From: Ornithinibacillus bavariensis
Lineage (GTDB): Bacteria; Bacillota; Bacilli; Bacillales; Amphibacillaceae
Assembly (NCBI RefSeq): GCF_050433565.1
Contig: NZ_JBNPWZ010000014.1
Location: 1 to 64,000 of the forward strand
Length of the DNA: 64,000 nucleotides
Direction of reading: 5' to 3'
Position 1 is the stretch's first letter. Each line of letters opens with the position of its first letter. The notes under the pieces were generated by a model that saw only the letters and a program-made list of their open reading frames with translations, did not search any database and was not told the origin of the DNA. The translations under genes and the position numbers were made by a program. This document shows positions 35,567 through 44,551 of the stretch, piece after piece.

Positions 35567-35845
35567 ATGGGTCGTAGCTTAAAAAAAGGACCTTTTGCAG
35601 ATGACCATCTATTGAAAAAAATTGATCAATTGAATGAATCTGACAAGAAGCAAGTGATTAAAACTTGGTCACGTCGTTCTACAATATTCCCGAACTTCAT
35701 CGGACATACTATTGCGGTTTATGATGGACGTAAGCATGTGCCTGTATATGTTACAGAAGACATGGTTGGACATAAATTAGGTGAATTTGCTCCAACACGT
35801 ACGTACAAAGGACACGCTAGTGACGATAAGAAAACAAAACGCTAA
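35567..35845 (+). CDS. rpsS: 30S ribosomal protein S19
   Basis: 92 residues, standard. MGRSLKKGPFADDHL start and the IGHTIAVYDGRKHVPVYVTE block. Heads the 30S subunit with S13. RBS AAAGGAGG. Confidence 0.98.
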   Translation: MGRSLKKGPFADDHLLKKIDQLNESDKKQVIKTWSRRSTIFPNFIGHTIAVYDGRKHVPVYVTEDMVGHKLGEFAPTRTYKGHASDDKKTKR

Positions 35846-35866
35846 TGAGAGGAGGCGCTAAAGGGT

Positions 35867-36208
35867 ATGCAAGCTAAAGCCGTAGCAAAATCAGTTCGTA
35901 TTGCTCCTCGTAAAGTGCGATTAGTCGTTGATTTAATTCGAGGAAAACAAGTTGGCGAAGCAATTGCAATTCTACGCCACACACAACGCGGTGCTTCTCC
36001 TGTAGTAGAAAAGGTGTTAAAGTCAGCAATCGCTAACGCAGAACACAACTACGAAATGGATCCAGATAACCTAGTAGTTTCTGAAGCATTCGTAAACGAA
36101 GGTGTAACATTGAAACGTTTCCGTCCACGCGCTCAAGGACGTGCAAGTAAAATTAATAAGCGCACAAGCCACATTACAGTGGTTCTATCAGAAAAGAAGG
36201 AGGGGTAA
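35867..36208 (+). CDS. rplV: 50S ribosomal protein L22
   Basis: 113 residues. N-terminal SVRIAPRKVRLVVDLIRGK, and the tunnel hairpin loop near KRFRPRAQGRASKINKRTSH is of normal length, without macrolide-type duplication. Confidence 0.97.
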   Translation: MQAKAVAKSVRIAPRKVRLVVDLIRGKQVGEAIAILRHTQRGASPVVEKVLKSAIANAEHNYEMDPDNLVVSEAFVNEGVTLKRFRPRAQGRASKINKRTSHITVVLSEKKEG

Positions 36209-36211
36209 TTA

Positions 36212-36853
36212 GTGGGTCAAAAAGTCAATCCTAATGGTCTTCGTGTCGGTATTATTAAAGACTGGGAGTCTAAGTGGTATGCTGGCAAAGACTATGCAGA
36301 CTTACTACATGAAGATATTAAAATTAGAGAATATCTTGAAAACCGCTTAAAAACTGCCGCAGTTTCTCATATTGAAATTGAACGTGCAGCTAACCGTGTT
36401 AACGTTACAATTCACACTGGTAAGCCAGGAATGGTAATTGGTAAAGGCGGTTCAGAAGTAGAAGCTCTACGTAACTCATTAAATAGTCTAACTGGCAAAC
36501 GCGTTCACATTAACATTGTTGAAATCAAAAAAGTTGATGTAAATGCTAAGCTAGTAGCTGAAAATATTGCTCGTCAATTAGAAAATCGTATTTCATTCCG
36601 TCGTGCACAAAAGCAAGCTATCCAACGTGCTATGCGTGGTGGTGCAAAAGGAATAAAAACACAGGTATCTGGTCGTCTAGGTGGCGCAGATATTGCTCGT
36701 GCTGAACATTATAGTGAAGGAACAGTTCCACTACACACATTACGTGCTGATATCGATTATGCAACAGCAGAAGCTGATACAACATTCGGTAAACTTGGTG
36801 TTAAAGTGTGGATCTATCGTGGTGAAGTCCTTCCAACTAAAACAAACAAATAA
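36212..36853 (+). CDS. rpsC: 30S ribosomal protein S3
   Basis: 213 residues. GTG start (MGQKVNPNGLRVGI). It carries the KH domain motif VIGKGGSEVEALR and the C-terminal RRAQKQAIQRAMRGGAKGIK. Part of the mRNA entry helicase. Confidence 0.98.
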   Translation: MGQKVNPNGLRVGIIKDWESKWYAGKDYADLLHEDIKIREYLENRLKTAAVSHIEIERAANRVNVTIHTGKPGMVIGKGGSEVEALRNSLNSLTGKRVHINIVEIKKVDVNAKLVAENIARQLENRISFRRAQKQAIQRAMRGGAKGIKTQVSGRLGGADIARAEHYSEGTVPLHTLRADIDYATAEADTTFGKLGVKVWIYRGEVLPTKTNK

Positions 36854-36870
36854 GGAAGGGGGCTTTTCTT

Positions 36871-37305
36871 ATGTTAATGCCTAAACGTGTTAAATATCGT
36901 AGACAACATCGTGGTAAAATGAGAGGCCAAGCAAAAGGTGGTACTCAGGTTACTTTTGGTGAATATGGAATACAAGCTCTTGAGGCTTCTTGGATCACAA
37001 GTCGCCAAATCGAAGCTGCTCGTATCGCTATGACTCGTTACATGAAACGTGGCGGTAAAGTATGGATTAAAATTTTCCCAGATAAGCCTTATACAGCGAA
37101 GCCTCTAGAAGTCCGAATGGGTTCTGGTAAAGGTGCTCCTGAAGGTTGGGTAGCAGTAGTTAAACCTGGAAAGGTAATGTTTGAGATTGCTGGAGTTTCT
37201 GAAGAAGTTGCTCGTGAGGCTTTACGTCTTGCATCTCACAAACTACCGATCAAAACTAAATTTGTAAAACGTGAAGAAATTGGTGGTGAAATCAATGAAG
37301 GCTAA
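36871..37305 (+). CDS. rplP: 50S ribosomal protein L16
   Basis: 144 residues. MLMPKRVKYRRQHRGKMRG start, with GEYGIQALEASWITSRQIEA and RMGSGKGAPEGWVAVVKPG. It organises the A site of the 50S. The last codons overlap the start of rpmC. Confidence 0.98.
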   Translation: MLMPKRVKYRRQHRGKMRGQAKGGTQVTFGEYGIQALEASWITSRQIEAARIAMTRYMKRGGKVWIKIFPDKPYTAKPLEVRMGSGKGAPEGWVAVVKPGKVMFEIAGVSEEVAREALRLASHKLPIKTKFVKREEIGGEINEG

Positions 37306-37495
37306 TGAAATCAGAGAACTAACCACTGCCGAAATTGAACAAAAAGTTAAATCATTAAAAGAAGAATTATTTAACCTACGCTTTCAACTAGCAACTGGTC
37401 AACTTGAAAACACTGCACGTATTCGTGAAGTGAGAAAAGCTATTGCTCGTATGAAAACTGTAGTACGTGAACGTGAACTAAGCGTTAACAACTGA
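37295..37495 (+). CDS. rpmC: 50S ribosomal protein L29
   Basis: 66 residues from the ATG at 37295 (MKANEIRELTTAEIEQKVKS), which matches the family start. It overlaps rplP by 11 bases and uses GGTGGTG inside rplP as its RBS. Two helices with FNLRFQLATGQLENT, located near the tunnel exit. Confidence 0.96.
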   Translation: MKANEIRELTTAEIEQKVKSLKEELFNLRFQLATGQLENTARIREVRKAIARMKTVVRERELSVNN

Positions 37496-37519
37496 TAATG
37501 AGAGGAGGTTAGCCTCAAA

Positions 37520-37783
37520 ATGACTGAACGTAATAATCGTAAAGTGTATACAGGTCGTGTCGTTTCAGATAAAATGGATAAAACAATTACTGTTTTAGTT
37601 GAAACTTATAAAAACCATAAGCTATATGGTAAACGTGTTAAATACTCTAAAAAGTTCAAAGCACATGATGAAAACAATCAAGCAAAAACAGGCGATATTG
37701 TTCGTATCATGGAAACTCGCCCACTTTCAGCAACTAAGCGTTTCCGTCTAGTTGAAGTGGTTGAAGAAGCGGTAATTATCTAA
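37520..37783 (+). CDS. rpsQ: 30S ribosomal protein S17
   Basis: 87 residues. OB fold with GRVVSDKMDKTITVLVETYK and the loop KRVKYSKKFKAHDE, ending METRPLSATKRFRLVEV. Binds the 5' domain of 16S rRNA. Confidence 0.97.
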   Translation: MTERNNRKVYTGRVVSDKMDKTITVLVETYKNHKLYGKRVKYSKKFKAHDENNQAKTGDIVRIMETRPLSATKRFRLVEVVEEAVII

Positions 37784-37826
37784 TAATGTTCGTTCGGAAG
37801 ATATCCGAAGGGAGGTCTCAAAGCGT

Positions 37827-38195
37827 ATGATTCAACAAGAAACTCGTTTAAAAGTTGCAGATAACTCAGGTGCACGTGAGTTGCTTACTATCAAAGTACT
37901 TGGTGGCTCCGGCAGAAAAACTGCTAATATTGGTGATGTTATCGTTTGTTCTGTAAAACAAGCAACACCAGGAGGCGTTGTCAAAAAAGGTGACGTTGTA
38001 AAGGCAGTAATCGTTCGTACTAAATCTGGTGTACGTCGTAAAGATGGCTCGTATATTCGTTTTGATGAAAATGCTGCAGTAATTATTCGTGACGACAAAA
38101 GTCCAAGAGGAACTCGTATCTTCGGACCAGTTGCGCGTGAATTACGTGATGCACAATTCATGAAAATCGTATCTCTAGCTCCAGAAGTTCTATAA
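37827..38195 (+). CDS. rplN: 50S ribosomal protein L14
   Basis: 122 residues, standard. MIQQETRLKVADNSGARELL start and the RGTRIFGPVARELRD C-terminal motif. Sits at the subunit interface. Confidence 0.98.
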   Translation: MIQQETRLKVADNSGARELLTIKVLGGSGRKTANIGDVIVCSVKQATPGGVVKKGDVVKAVIVRTKSGVRRKDGSYIRFDENAAVIIRDDKSPRGTRIFGPVARELRDAQFMKIVSLAPEVL

Positions 38196-38229
38196 GAAGA
38201 GAATTACCTTGTAAGGAGGTGCGTCAAGC

Positions 38230-38541
38230 ATGCATGTAAAAAAAGGTGATAAAGTTATCGTTATTTCCGGTAAAGATCGCGGCAAAACCGGTACTATCCT
38301 TGAAGCTTATCCAAAAAAGGACCGTGTACTTGTTGAGGGTGTTAACATGATTAAGAAACACGCGAAACCATCACAAGAGAATCCACAAGGTGGAATTCTT
38401 AACCTAGAAGCACCAATTCATGTTTCTAACGTGATGCCAGTAGATCCGAAATCCGGTAAACCAACTCGTGTTGGGTATGAAGTACGTAACGGAAAGAAAG
38501 TTCGTATCGCTAAAAGTTCCGGAGAAGCTTTAGATAAATAG
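38230..38541 (+). CDS. rplX: 50S ribosomal protein L24
   Basis: 103 residues. KOW motif KKGDKVIVISGKDRGKTGTI and VEGVNMIKKHAKPSQENPQG. An early assembly initiator on 23S rRNA. RBS AAGGAGGTG. Confidence 0.98.
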   Translation: MHVKKGDKVIVISGKDRGKTGTILEAYPKKDRVLVEGVNMIKKHAKPSQENPQGGILNLEAPIHVSNVMPVDPKSGKPTRVGYEVRNGKKVRIAKSSGEALDK

Positions 38542-38565
38542 TATTTGCTGTGAAAGGAGGGCAAC

Positions 38566-39108
38566 ATGGTGAATCAATTAAAACAAAAATACCAAGATGA
38601 AATTGTTCCATCATTAATGAATAAATTTAACTACAAGTCTATTATGGAAGTGCCAGCAGTTGAGAAAATTGTTGTCAACATGGGTGTTGGTGATGCAGTT
38701 CAAAACTCTAAGGCACTAGATAGCGCTGTTGAAGAATTAGCATTAATTTCTGGTCAAAAGCCAATGATTACACGTGCTAAAAAGTCAATCGCAGGTTTCC
38801 GTCTACGTGAAGGAATGCCGATTGGTGCGAAAGTAACACTTCGCGGTGAGCGCATGTATGAATTCCTACAAAAGCTAATTTCTGTTTCACTACCACGTGT
38901 ACGTGACTTCCGTGGTATCTCGAAAAAAGCTTTTGATGGTCGTGGTAACTACACTTTAGGTGTTAAAGAACAATTAATTTTCCCAGAAATTAACTACGAT
39001 AAAGTAAGTAAAGTGCGTGGTATGGATATTGTTATCGTAACAACTTCTAATACAGACGAAGAAGCACGTGAACTTTTAGCTCAGCTGGGCATGCCTTTCC
39101 AAAAATAG
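38566..39108 (+). CDS. rplE: 50S ribosomal protein L5
   Basis: 180 residues. Contains NMGVGDAVQNSKALDSAV, TRAKKSIAGFRLREGMPIG and DFRGISKKAFDGRGNY. Contacts 5S rRNA and the P-site tRNA. Start ATG 38566 follows AAAGGAGGG. Confidence 0.98.
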   Translation: MVNQLKQKYQDEIVPSLMNKFNYKSIMEVPAVEKIVVNMGVGDAVQNSKALDSAVEELALISGQKPMITRAKKSIAGFRLREGMPIGAKVTLRGERMYEFLQKLISVSLPRVRDFRGISKKAFDGRGNYTLGVKEQLIFPEINYDKVSKVRGMDIVIVTTSNTDEEARELLAQLGMPFQK

Positions 39109-39137
39109 ACATGAGCTAATACAAGGAGGGAAAATTT

Positions 39138-39323
39138 GTGGCTAAAAAATCAATGATTGCGAAACAAAAACGCCCACAAAAGTATAAAGTTCAAGAATAT
39201 ACTCGTTGTGAACGTTGCGGTCGTCCGCATTCAGTAATTCGTAAATTTAAACTTTGCCGTATTTGTTTCCGCGAACTTGCCTATAAAGGTCAAATTCCTG
39301 GTGTCAAAAAAGCAAGCTGGTAA
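39138..39323 (+). CDS. rpsN: 30S ribosomal protein S14, zinc-type (type Z)
   Basis: 61 residues with the zinc ribbon CERC...CRIC. The GTG start gives MAKKSMIAKQKRPQKYK. Bacilli often carry a second, zinc-free paralog elsewhere for zinc starvation. Confidence 0.97.
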   Translation: MAKKSMIAKQKRPQKYKVQEYTRCERCGRPHSVIRKFKLCRICFRELAYKGQIPGVKKASW

Positions 39324-39353
39324 ACCCCGATTAGGGAAGGAGGTAATTAAGTA

Positions 39354-39752
39354 ATGGTTATGACAGATCCAATCGCAGATATGCTAACTCGTATTCGCAA
39401 TGCGAACATGGTTAAACATGAAAAGTTAGAGCTTCCTGCTTCTAAAATTAAAACTGAAATTGCTGACATTCTAAAGCGTGAAGGCTTTGTACGTGATTAT
39501 GAAGTTATTGAAGATAACAAGCAAGGGATCTTACGTATTTTCCTTAAGTACGGTGTTAATGAAGAACGAGTAATTACAGGAATTAAGCGTATAAGTAAGC
39601 CAGGACTACGTGTATATGCAAAAGCTGATGAGGTACCTCGTGTACTAAATGGCTTAGGAATTGCAATCGTATCAACATCTAAAGGCGTTCTTTCTGATAA
39701 AGAAGCTCGCGCTCAAGCTGTTGGTGGCGAAGTTCTAGCATATGTTTGGTAA
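39354..39752 (+). CDS. rpsH: 30S ribosomal protein S8
   Basis: 132 residues. MVMTDPIADMLTRIRNANM start and C-terminal GLGIAIVSTSKGVLSDKEAR. Binds the central domain of 16S rRNA. In E. coli S8 represses the spc operon; no comparable site is evident here. Confidence 0.98.
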   Translation: MVMTDPIADMLTRIRNANMVKHEKLELPASKIKTEIADILKREGFVRDYEVIEDNKQGILRIFLKYGVNEERVITGIKRISKPGLRVYAKADEVPRVLNGLGIAIVSTSKGVLSDKEARAQAVGGEVLAYVW

Positions 39753-39782
39753 TTAATTTTTATTGATGAGGAGGTGCATGGA

Positions 39783-40319
39783 ATGTCTCGTATAGGACTT
39801 AAGCCAATTGAGATTCCGAGTGGTGTAGAAGTAAAACTTAACAGTAATACAATAACTGTAAAAGGCCCAAAGGGTGAACTTACTAGAGATTTTCATCATG
39901 ACATGAAAGTCGTTGTTGCAGATAACGTTGTGACTATTGAACGTCCAAGTGATCAAAAAGAACATCGTTCATTACACGGAACAACTCGTAGCATCATTGC
40001 TAACATGGTTGAAGGTGTATCAAAAGGTTTTGAAAAACAACTTCAAATCATCGGTGTTGGTTATCGTGCACAAAAGCAAGGTAACAAAGTTGTCGTAAAC
40101 GCTGGATACTCTCATCCAGTTGAAATAGATCCAATTGAAGGTATTGAAATCGAAGTACCAAGCAACACTTCTGTAATCGTTAAAGGTATTGATAAAGAAA
40201 AGGTTGGAGCAGTTGCTGCCAACATTAGAGCGATTAGAAAACCTGAACCATACAAAGGTAAAGGTATTCGCTATGTTGATGAATACGTACGTCGTAAAGA
40301 AGGTAAAACTGCTAAGTAA
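39783..40319 (+). CDS. rplF: 50S ribosomal protein L6
   Basis: 178 residues from the ATG at 39783 (MSRIGLKPIEIPSGVEVKL). The upstream in-frame GTG at 39774 lies within the GAGGAGGTG RBS. The C-terminal signature is PEPYKGKGIRYVDEYVRRKE. Near the sarcin-ricin loop. Confidence 0.97.
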   Translation: MSRIGLKPIEIPSGVEVKLNSNTITVKGPKGELTRDFHHDMKVVVADNVVTIERPSDQKEHRSLHGTTRSIIANMVEGVSKGFEKQLQIIGVGYRAQKQGNKVVVNAGYSHPVEIDPIEGIEIEVPSNTSVIVKGIDKEKVGAVAANIRAIRKPEPYKGKGIRYVDEYVRRKEGKTAK

Positions 40320-40349
40320 GGTTAGTTAGGCGAGAAAGGAGTGACCCGG

Positions 40350-40712
40350 ATGATCACAAAACCTGACAAAAATGTTGCACGTAAAAGAAGACATAACCGC
40401 GTTCGTAAAAATCTTTTCGGAACTGCTGAACGTCCTCGTTTAAACGTGTACCGTTCCAATAAACACATTTATGCACAGCTTATAGATGATACAAATGGTG
40501 TAACATTAGCAAGTGCATCTACAGTTGAGAAAGAATTAAATCTTGATTCAACAAGTAGCGTTGAAGCTGCTACTAAAGTTGGAGAATTAGTTGCAAAACG
40601 TGCCCAAGATAAAGGTCATAAATCAGTTGTATTTGATCGTGGAGGCTACCTTTATCATGGTCGTGTAAAAGCATTAGCAGATGCTGCTCGTGAGGCAGGT
40701 CTTGAATTTTAA
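40350..40712 (+). CDS. rplR: 50S ribosomal protein L18
   Basis: 120 residues from the ATG at 40350 (MITKPDKNVARKRRHNRVRK). The upstream in-frame GTG at 40341 overlaps the AAAGGAG RBS. Motifs RPRLNVYRSNKHIYAQLID and DRGGYLYHGRVKALADAARE. Binds 5S rRNA. Confidence 0.97.
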   Translation: MITKPDKNVARKRRHNRVRKNLFGTAERPRLNVYRSNKHIYAQLIDDTNGVTLASASTVEKELNLDSTSSVEAATKVGELVAKRAQDKGHKSVVFDRGGYLYHGRVKALADAAREAGLEF

Positions 40713-40732
40713 TCGTAAAAGGAGGGACATAG

Positions 40733-41236
40733 ATGAAAACAGTAATCGATCCTAATAAATTAGATCTTGAAGAGCGCGTTGTTGCGGTAAACCGCGTTGC
40801 AAAGGTAGTTAAAGGTGGACGTCGTTTCCGTTTTGCAGCACTAGTTGTTGTTGGAGATAAGAATGGTCATGTTGGATTTGGTACTGGTAAAGCGCAAGAG
40901 GTACCAGATGCAATTAAAAAGGCAGTTGACGATGCAAAGAAAAACTTAATTACTGTACCAATCGTTGGTACAACAATTCCACACGAAATTCATGGAGAGT
41001 TCGGTTCTGGTCGAGTACTAATGAAGCCAGCTTCTGAAGGTACTGGAGTTATCTCTGGTGGTCCTGTTCGTGCGGTACTAGAGCTTGCAGGTGTAGGTGA
41101 CATTTTAACGAAGTCACTTGGTTCGAACACACCAATTAACATGATTCGCGCTACAATGGATGGCTTAAGCAATCTAAAACGCGCAGAGGAAGTTGCTAAA
41201 CTTCGCGGAAAGTCAGTAGAAGAACTGTTAGGATAA
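40733..41236 (+). CDS. rpsE: 30S ribosomal protein S5
   Basis: 167 residues. N-terminal double-stranded RNA-binding fold with KVVKGGRRFRFAALVVVGD, then GFGTGKAQEVPDAIKKA and the SNTPINMIRATMDGL helix. The spectinomycin loop KVVKGGRRF shows no change. Confidence 0.98.
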   Translation: MKTVIDPNKLDLEERVVAVNRVAKVVKGGRRFRFAALVVVGDKNGHVGFGTGKAQEVPDAIKKAVDDAKKNLITVPIVGTTIPHEIHGEFGSGRVLMKPASEGTGVISGGPVRAVLELAGVGDILTKSLGSNTPINMIRATMDGLSNLKRAEEVAKLRGKSVEELLG

Positions 41237-41249
41237 GGAGGGAAACATT

Positions 41250-41432
41250 ATGTCTAAAAAATTAGAAATCACCCTCACACGCAGTGTTATCGGTGCAAAA
41301 GAAAAGCAAATTAAAACCGTTGAAGCACTAGGTTTAAAAAAGATTCGTCAAACCGTAGTTCTTGAAGATACTCCAGCTGTTCGTGGAATGGTTAACAAAG
41401 TATCTCATCTTGTATCGGTTAAAGAAGGTTAA
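41250..41432 (+). CDS. rpmD: 50S ribosomal protein L30
   Basis: 60 residues, the short bacterial form. LEITLTRSVIGAKEKQIKTV and LKKIRQTVVLEDTPAVRGMV. RBS AAGGAGGG 14 bases after rpsE. Confidence 0.97.
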   Translation: MSKKLEITLTRSVIGAKEKQIKTVEALGLKKIRQTVVLEDTPAVRGMVNKVSHLVSVKEG

Positions 41433-41461
41433 ATAACTAAGCGTAAAGAGGAGGTGCTCGT

Positions 41462-41902
41462 ATGAAACTTCATGAATTAAAACCAGCAGAAGGAACTCGC
41501 AAAGAAAGAAACCGTGTTGGTCGTGGAACATCATCTGGTAACGGAAAAACTTCTGGTCGAGGACAAAAGGGACAAAAGTCACGTTCTGGCGGTGGAGTTC
41601 GTCCAGGATTTGAAGGTGGACAAATGCCTTTATTCCAACGTTTACCAAAACGCGGATTTACAAACATAAATCGTAAAGAATATGCTATAGTGAACTTAGA
41701 CGTTTTAAACAGATTTGAAGACGGCACAGAAATTACTCCTGAGCTTCTACTTGAGTCAGGTGTCGTATCTAGCTTAAAATCAGGTATCAAGGTACTTGGT
41801 AATGGTTCCGTCGAAAACAAATATACCGTTAAAGCTCATAAGTTCTCTGCTTCAGCAAAAGCAGCAATCGAAGAAGCGGGCGGTAAAGTAGAGGTGATCT
41901 AA
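41462..41902 (+). CDS. rplO: 50S ribosomal protein L15
   Basis: 146 residues. The N-terminal basic extension has RNRVGRGTSSGNGKTSGRG and GQKGQKSRSGGGVRPGFEGG. Its stop overlaps the ATG of secY by one base (TAATG). Confidence 0.98.
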   Translation: MKLHELKPAEGTRKERNRVGRGTSSGNGKTSGRGQKGQKSRSGGGVRPGFEGGQMPLFQRLPKRGFTNINRKEYAIVNLDVLNRFEDGTEITPELLLESGVVSSLKSGIKVLGNGSVENKYTVKAHKFSASAKAAIEEAGGKVEVI

Positions 41903-43191
41903 TGTTCCGTACATTCTCCAATTTTATGCGCGTGGCTGACATTAGACGGAAAATAATTTTCACATTACTTATGTTAATTGTATTCCGTCTAGGCACATTT
42001 ATTCCTGTGCCATTCACAGATAAAAGTGCTATTGATTTTATGAACCACCAAAATGTATTTGGATTCTTGGATACCTTTGGTGGGGGGGCATTACAAAACT
42101 TCTCTATTTTTGCAATGGGGATTATGCCTTACATTACAGCATCGATTATCATGCAGCTTTTGCAAATGGATGTTGTGCCAAAGTTTTCAGAGTGGAAAAA
42201 ACAAGGGGAGATGGGTAGAAAGAAACTAGCCCAAGTTACTCGTTATGGCACTGTAGTTCTTGCATTTGTGCAAGCAATTGCAATGTCTATCGGATTTAAC
42301 GCAATGGCTGGTGGCTTGTTAATCGCTGACCCAGATCCTGTTAAGTTTGTAATCATTGCACTTGTATTAACTGCTGGAACAGCATTCTTAATGTGGTTAG
42401 GTGAACAGATCACTGCAAATGGAGTTGGGAATGGAATCTCGATTATCATTTTTGCAGGTATTGTAGCTGCTTTACCGAATGCAGTAGAACAACTATATGT
42501 ACAGTACTTTACAAATCCTGGCGATGAATTATTCATGAATGTCGTTATTGTTGCGATTATTGCTTTAGTAGCAATAGCGATTACGGTTGGCGTTATTTAC
42601 GTAAATCAGGCGTTACGTAAGATCCCAGTACAATATGCAAAGAAATTAGTAAACCGTTCGCCAGTAGGTGGACACTCTACTCACCTACCAATTAAAGTAA
42701 ATGCTGCAGGGGTTATTCCTGTAATCTTTTCTGTTGCATTTATTATGGCGCCGAGAACAGTTGCGAGCTTCTTTGAAGGTAAATGGGCAACAACAATCCA
42801 ATCAATTTTTGATTATACGTCACCAGCAGGTATGGTCATTTACGTTGCGTTAATTATTGCGTTTTCGTATTTCTATACATTTGTTCAAGTTAATCCGGAG
42901 CAAATGGCAGAAAATCTGCAAAAACAAGGTGGATATATCCCAGGAATTCGTCCTGGTAAAAATACTGAAACATATTTAACTCGTGTAATTAATCGATTAA
43001 CTTTTGTAGGAGCAATTTTCTTAGCTGCTGTTTCTGTATTGCCGATTTTATTAGGTTCGATAGCAAAACTTCCGCAAGCAGTACAAATCGGTGGAACTAG
43101 TCTACTGATTGTAGTTGGAGTTGCTATTCAAACAATGAAACAATTAGAAGGACAGCTAGTAAAACGTCACTATAAAGGTTTTATTAAATAA
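41902..43191 (+). CDS. secY: Protein translocase subunit SecY
   Basis: 429 residues with ten membrane helices. Plug and pore elements are visible: FLDTFGGGALQNFSIFAMGI and MPYITASIIMQLL. The cytosolic C-terminal loops contain GGYIPGIRPGKNTETYL. Works with SecE (15455-15628) and SecA. Coupled to rplO. Confidence 0.98.
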   Translation: MFRTFSNFMRVADIRRKIIFTLLMLIVFRLGTFIPVPFTDKSAIDFMNHQNVFGFLDTFGGGALQNFSIFAMGIMPYITASIIMQLLQMDVVPKFSEWKKQGEMGRKKLAQVTRYGTVVLAFVQAIAMSIGFNAMAGGLLIADPDPVKFVIIALVLTAGTAFLMWLGEQITANGVGNGISIIIFAGIVAALPNAVEQLYVQYFTNPGDELFMNVVIVAIIALVAIAITVGVIYVNQALRKIPVQYAKKLVNRSPVGGHSTHLPIKVNAAGVIPVIFSVAFIMAPRTVASFFEGKWATTIQSIFDYTSPAGMVIYVALIIAFSYFYTFVQVNPEQMAENLQKQGGYIPGIRPGKNTETYLTRVINRLTFVGAIFLAAVSVLPILLGSIAKLPQAVQIGGTSLLIVVGVAIQTMKQLEGQLVKRHYKGFIK

Positions 43192-43221
43192 GAAATCTGC
43201 TAATGAAGCGAGGGGAAATGA

Positions 43222-43866
43222 TTGAATTTACTTTTAATGGGCTTACCTGGTGCTGGTAAAGGCACACAGGCTGAGAAGATCACCGAAAAATATAACATCC
43301 CTCATATTTCAACAGGAGATATGTTTCGATCTGCAATAAAAGAAGGAACAGAGCTTGGCAAGAAGGCGAAAAGCTTTATGGATCAAGGCGCTCTAGTTCC
43401 GGACGAAGTAACAATTGGTATCGTAAAAGAACGTCTTAGTAAAGCTGATTGTGCATATGGGTTTTTGCTGGATGGTTTTCCAAGAACTATTGCACAAGCA
43501 GAAGCTTTACAAGCACTTCTAAAGGATATTGATCAAGCTATTGATTATGTGATACATGTGAATGTACCAGAGGAAAAATTAGTGGAGCGTTTATCCGGTC
43601 GTAGAATTTGTCCAGCATGTGGTAGAGCTTATCATGTAATATATAACCCTCCTAAAAATGAGGGTATATGTGACAAAGATGGTCAGGCGTTAATTCAACG
43701 TGACGATGATAAACCTGAAACGGTTAAAAATCGTTTAGCGGTTAACATCGAACAACAGAAGCCGTTACTAGATTTTTATGAAGATAAAGGATATCTTGTA
43801 ACAATTGATGGTGATCAAGAAATCAATAAGGTCTTTCAAGATATTCAAACAATTATTGAAAAATAA
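43222..43866 (+). CDS. adk: Adenylate kinase
   Basis: 214 residues from a TTG start (MNLLLMGLPGAGKGTQ). P-loop GLPGAGKGT, DGFPRTIAQAEAL, and a LID domain with the Gram-positive structural zinc site CPAC...C-x2-D (residues about 130-153). Interconverts ATP+AMP and 2 ADP. In B. subtilis map and a KOW-domain gene follow; here only a remnant of the latter is left. Confidence 0.97.
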   Translation: MNLLLMGLPGAGKGTQAEKITEKYNIPHISTGDMFRSAIKEGTELGKKAKSFMDQGALVPDEVTIGIVKERLSKADCAYGFLLDGFPRTIAQAEALQALLKDIDQAIDYVIHVNVPEEKLVERLSGRRICPACGRAYHVIYNPPKNEGICDKDGQALIQRDDDKPETVKNRLAVNIEQQKPLLDFYEDKGYLVTIDGDQEINKVFQDIQTIIEK

Positions 43867-43997
43867 GCAATTACTGTAGGCACTGCACGAATAGACAATT
43901 CTATTTGTACAAAAATAATATGAGTCGTAAAGTTTAATGCTTTACTTGTGAATAACACAGTATGTGTTTGACAATAAAACCCTCAAATTAGGTAACG

Positions 43998-44273
43998 TTG
44001 GTAAACGAAACTGATTCGATTCCACAGATAGGTCTTGTTTGTCGTATTTTGCAAGGACACTAGACGATGTGACTATCAGCTAAGTTCTTGATAATTGCAA
44101 TGTCTTGGCATTAGATGGGGAAACCGTAAATATGATCGACCAATGAGAAAGAATAGCACATCATATTGTAACATGGATTATACGTCTCCTAAGTCCAAAA
44201 CAGCCTTCTAAAAACTGGTCGTGTCACAAATAAAAATCAAGATTTACGTGTTTTGTATAAAACAATATTGTGA
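43998..44273 (+). pseudogene. Decayed KOW-domain (L14e/L6e/L27e-like, YbzG-type) gene
   Basis: The 435-base adk-infA gap carries collinear pieces of the small RNA-binding protein that normally precedes infA in bacilli. Frame A (43998-44063) reads VNETDSIPQIGLVCRILQG then TAG, like a KOW start. Another frame near 44099-44142 reads NVLALDGETVNMIDQ, matching the family's fVLIADGDkRKFD. Frame C (44178-44273) reads VQNSLLKTGRVTN after an internal TAA, matching EVkNSieETGRVTNGKLR. Several stops and frameshifts exclude function. The comparison is from memory of the family, not a search. No trace of map is seen. Confidence 0.75.
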
Positions 44274-44301
44274 CTGATTTAAGAGAAGGGAGTAAAGCAC
44301 G

Positions 44302-44520
44302 ATGGCGAAAGATGATGTAATTGAAGTGGAAGGAACCGTAACGGAAACATTGCCTAACGCAATGTTTAATGTAGAGCTTGAAAATGGCCACACGGTCTTG
44401 GCTCATGTGTCTGGTAAAATTCGTATGCACTTCATCCGTATCTTACCAGGTGATAAAGTAACGGTAGAATTATCTCCGTATGATTTAACTAAAGGACGAA
44501 TTACGTACCGTTATAAATAA
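44302..44520 (+). CDS. infA: Translation initiation factor IF-1
   Basis: 72 residues, an S1-like OB fold: AKDDVIEVEGTVTETLPNAM, FNVELENGHTVLAHVSGKIR, DLTKGRITYRYK. Binds the 30S A site during initiation. RBS GAAGGGAG. A palindromic GTCACAA...TTGTGAC (44223-44274) in the decayed upstream gene could form a hairpin in the leader. Confidence 0.98.
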   Translation: MAKDDVIEVEGTVTETLPNAMFNVELENGHTVLAHVSGKIRMHFIRILPGDKVTVELSPYDLTKGRITYRYK

Positions 44521-44551
44521 GCGAGCTCCGATATAAAAGGAGGTAAAGATG

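Noticed and set aside
44224..44430. 68-residue minus-strand frame over the infA start
   Set aside because: Overlaps infA and the decayed KOW gene on the other strand, with no RBS.
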